Below are positions 5,621 through 5,659 of a DNA stretch of 5,659 bases, piece after piece. Below the pieces are notes generated by a model that ran no database searches, had not been told where the DNA came from, and worked only from the letters and a program-made list of their open reading frames with translations. The DNA is taken from positions 1 through 5,659 of the forward strand of contig JAEXNZ010000493.1 of the NCBI GenBank assembly GCA_023439425.1, given 5' to 3'. Position 1 is the first letter of the stretch, and each line of letters opens with the position of its first letter. Source of the DNA: Pseudomonadota bacterium (GTDB lineage: Bacteria; Pseudomonadota; Gammaproteobacteria; Xanthomonadales; Xanthomonadaceae). The position numbers and the translations under genes were made by a program.

Positions 5621-5659
5621 CGGGGGGGGGCGGGGGGCGGGGGGGAGAAGCCCCCAGAC
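5621..5659 (+). repeat. Broken G-tract with adjacent hairpin at the window edge
   Basis: Three G-runs of 9, 6 and 7 (5622-5630, 5632-5637, 5639-5645) are separated by single C. This gives a strong potential G-quadruplex on the plus strand; thiG is read from the minus strand, so an upstream transcript would be C-rich here. The last run then pairs with CCCCC (5651-5655) around AGAAG, forming a 5-bp GC hairpin. On the minus strand this hairpin could be the end of an upstream gene's terminator, but no T-run follows. The homopolymers may also be a sequencing or assembly artefact. Confidence 0.6.

Noticed and set aside
5563..5659. A thiS gene or a TPP riboswitch upstream of thiG
   Set aside because: Only 97 nt remain. 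No ThiS C-terminal di-glycine reading frame and no CTGAGA-type riboswitch core could be seen, so either would have to lie beyond the window.

Overview
The window looks like chromosomal DNA from a gamma-proteobacterium of the Xanthomonadaceae, most likely Stenotrophomonas. The clues are high GC, proteins that read like xanthomonad versions of housekeeping families, and short palindromes flagged by GTAG/CTAC at 2064-2159 that match the SMAG-type REP elements known from S. maltophilia. Species assignment is inference. All of it was read by eye without a database search.

Layout, left to right. (1) Minus strand, 15-1544: a small unrecognised membrane protein (1263-1544), a fumarylacetoacetate-hydrolase-family enzyme (475-1182) and the mechanosensitive channel mscL (15-419), all in one direction. 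The gaps are 80 and 55 nt; the first holds a perfect hairpin and the second a weak terminator-like hairpin. (2) A 170-nt AT-richer divergent intergenic region (1545-1714). (3) Plus strand, 1715-2059: a small stand-alone Rieske [2Fe-2S] protein. (4) A 103-nt convergent intergenic region (2060-2162) that is almost entirely REP sequence: two good hairpins in opposite orientation plus a decayed third copy between them. (5) Minus strand, 2163-5562: a compact probable operon thiG - trmB - SLC13/DASS-type permease. thiG and trmB overlap by one base (TGATG); trmB and the permease are 23 nt apart. (6) 5563-5659: a thiG upstream region with a promoter-like pair placed for leaderless transcription, then a long broken G-tract at the edge of the window.

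How the genes relate: ThiG makes the thiazole half of thiamine, TrmB methylates G46 of tRNA, and the permease probably moves an anion under control of its cytoplasmic RCK-C domains. Their co-transcription looks like housekeeping linkage rather than one pathway. The left-hand group (membrane protein, FAH enzyme, MscL) also shows no evident shared function.

I did not find a new defence, mobile or biosynthetic system here. The most interesting parts are non-coding: the REP cluster with compensatory base changes, the possible leaderless thiG start, and the G-tract at the window edge.
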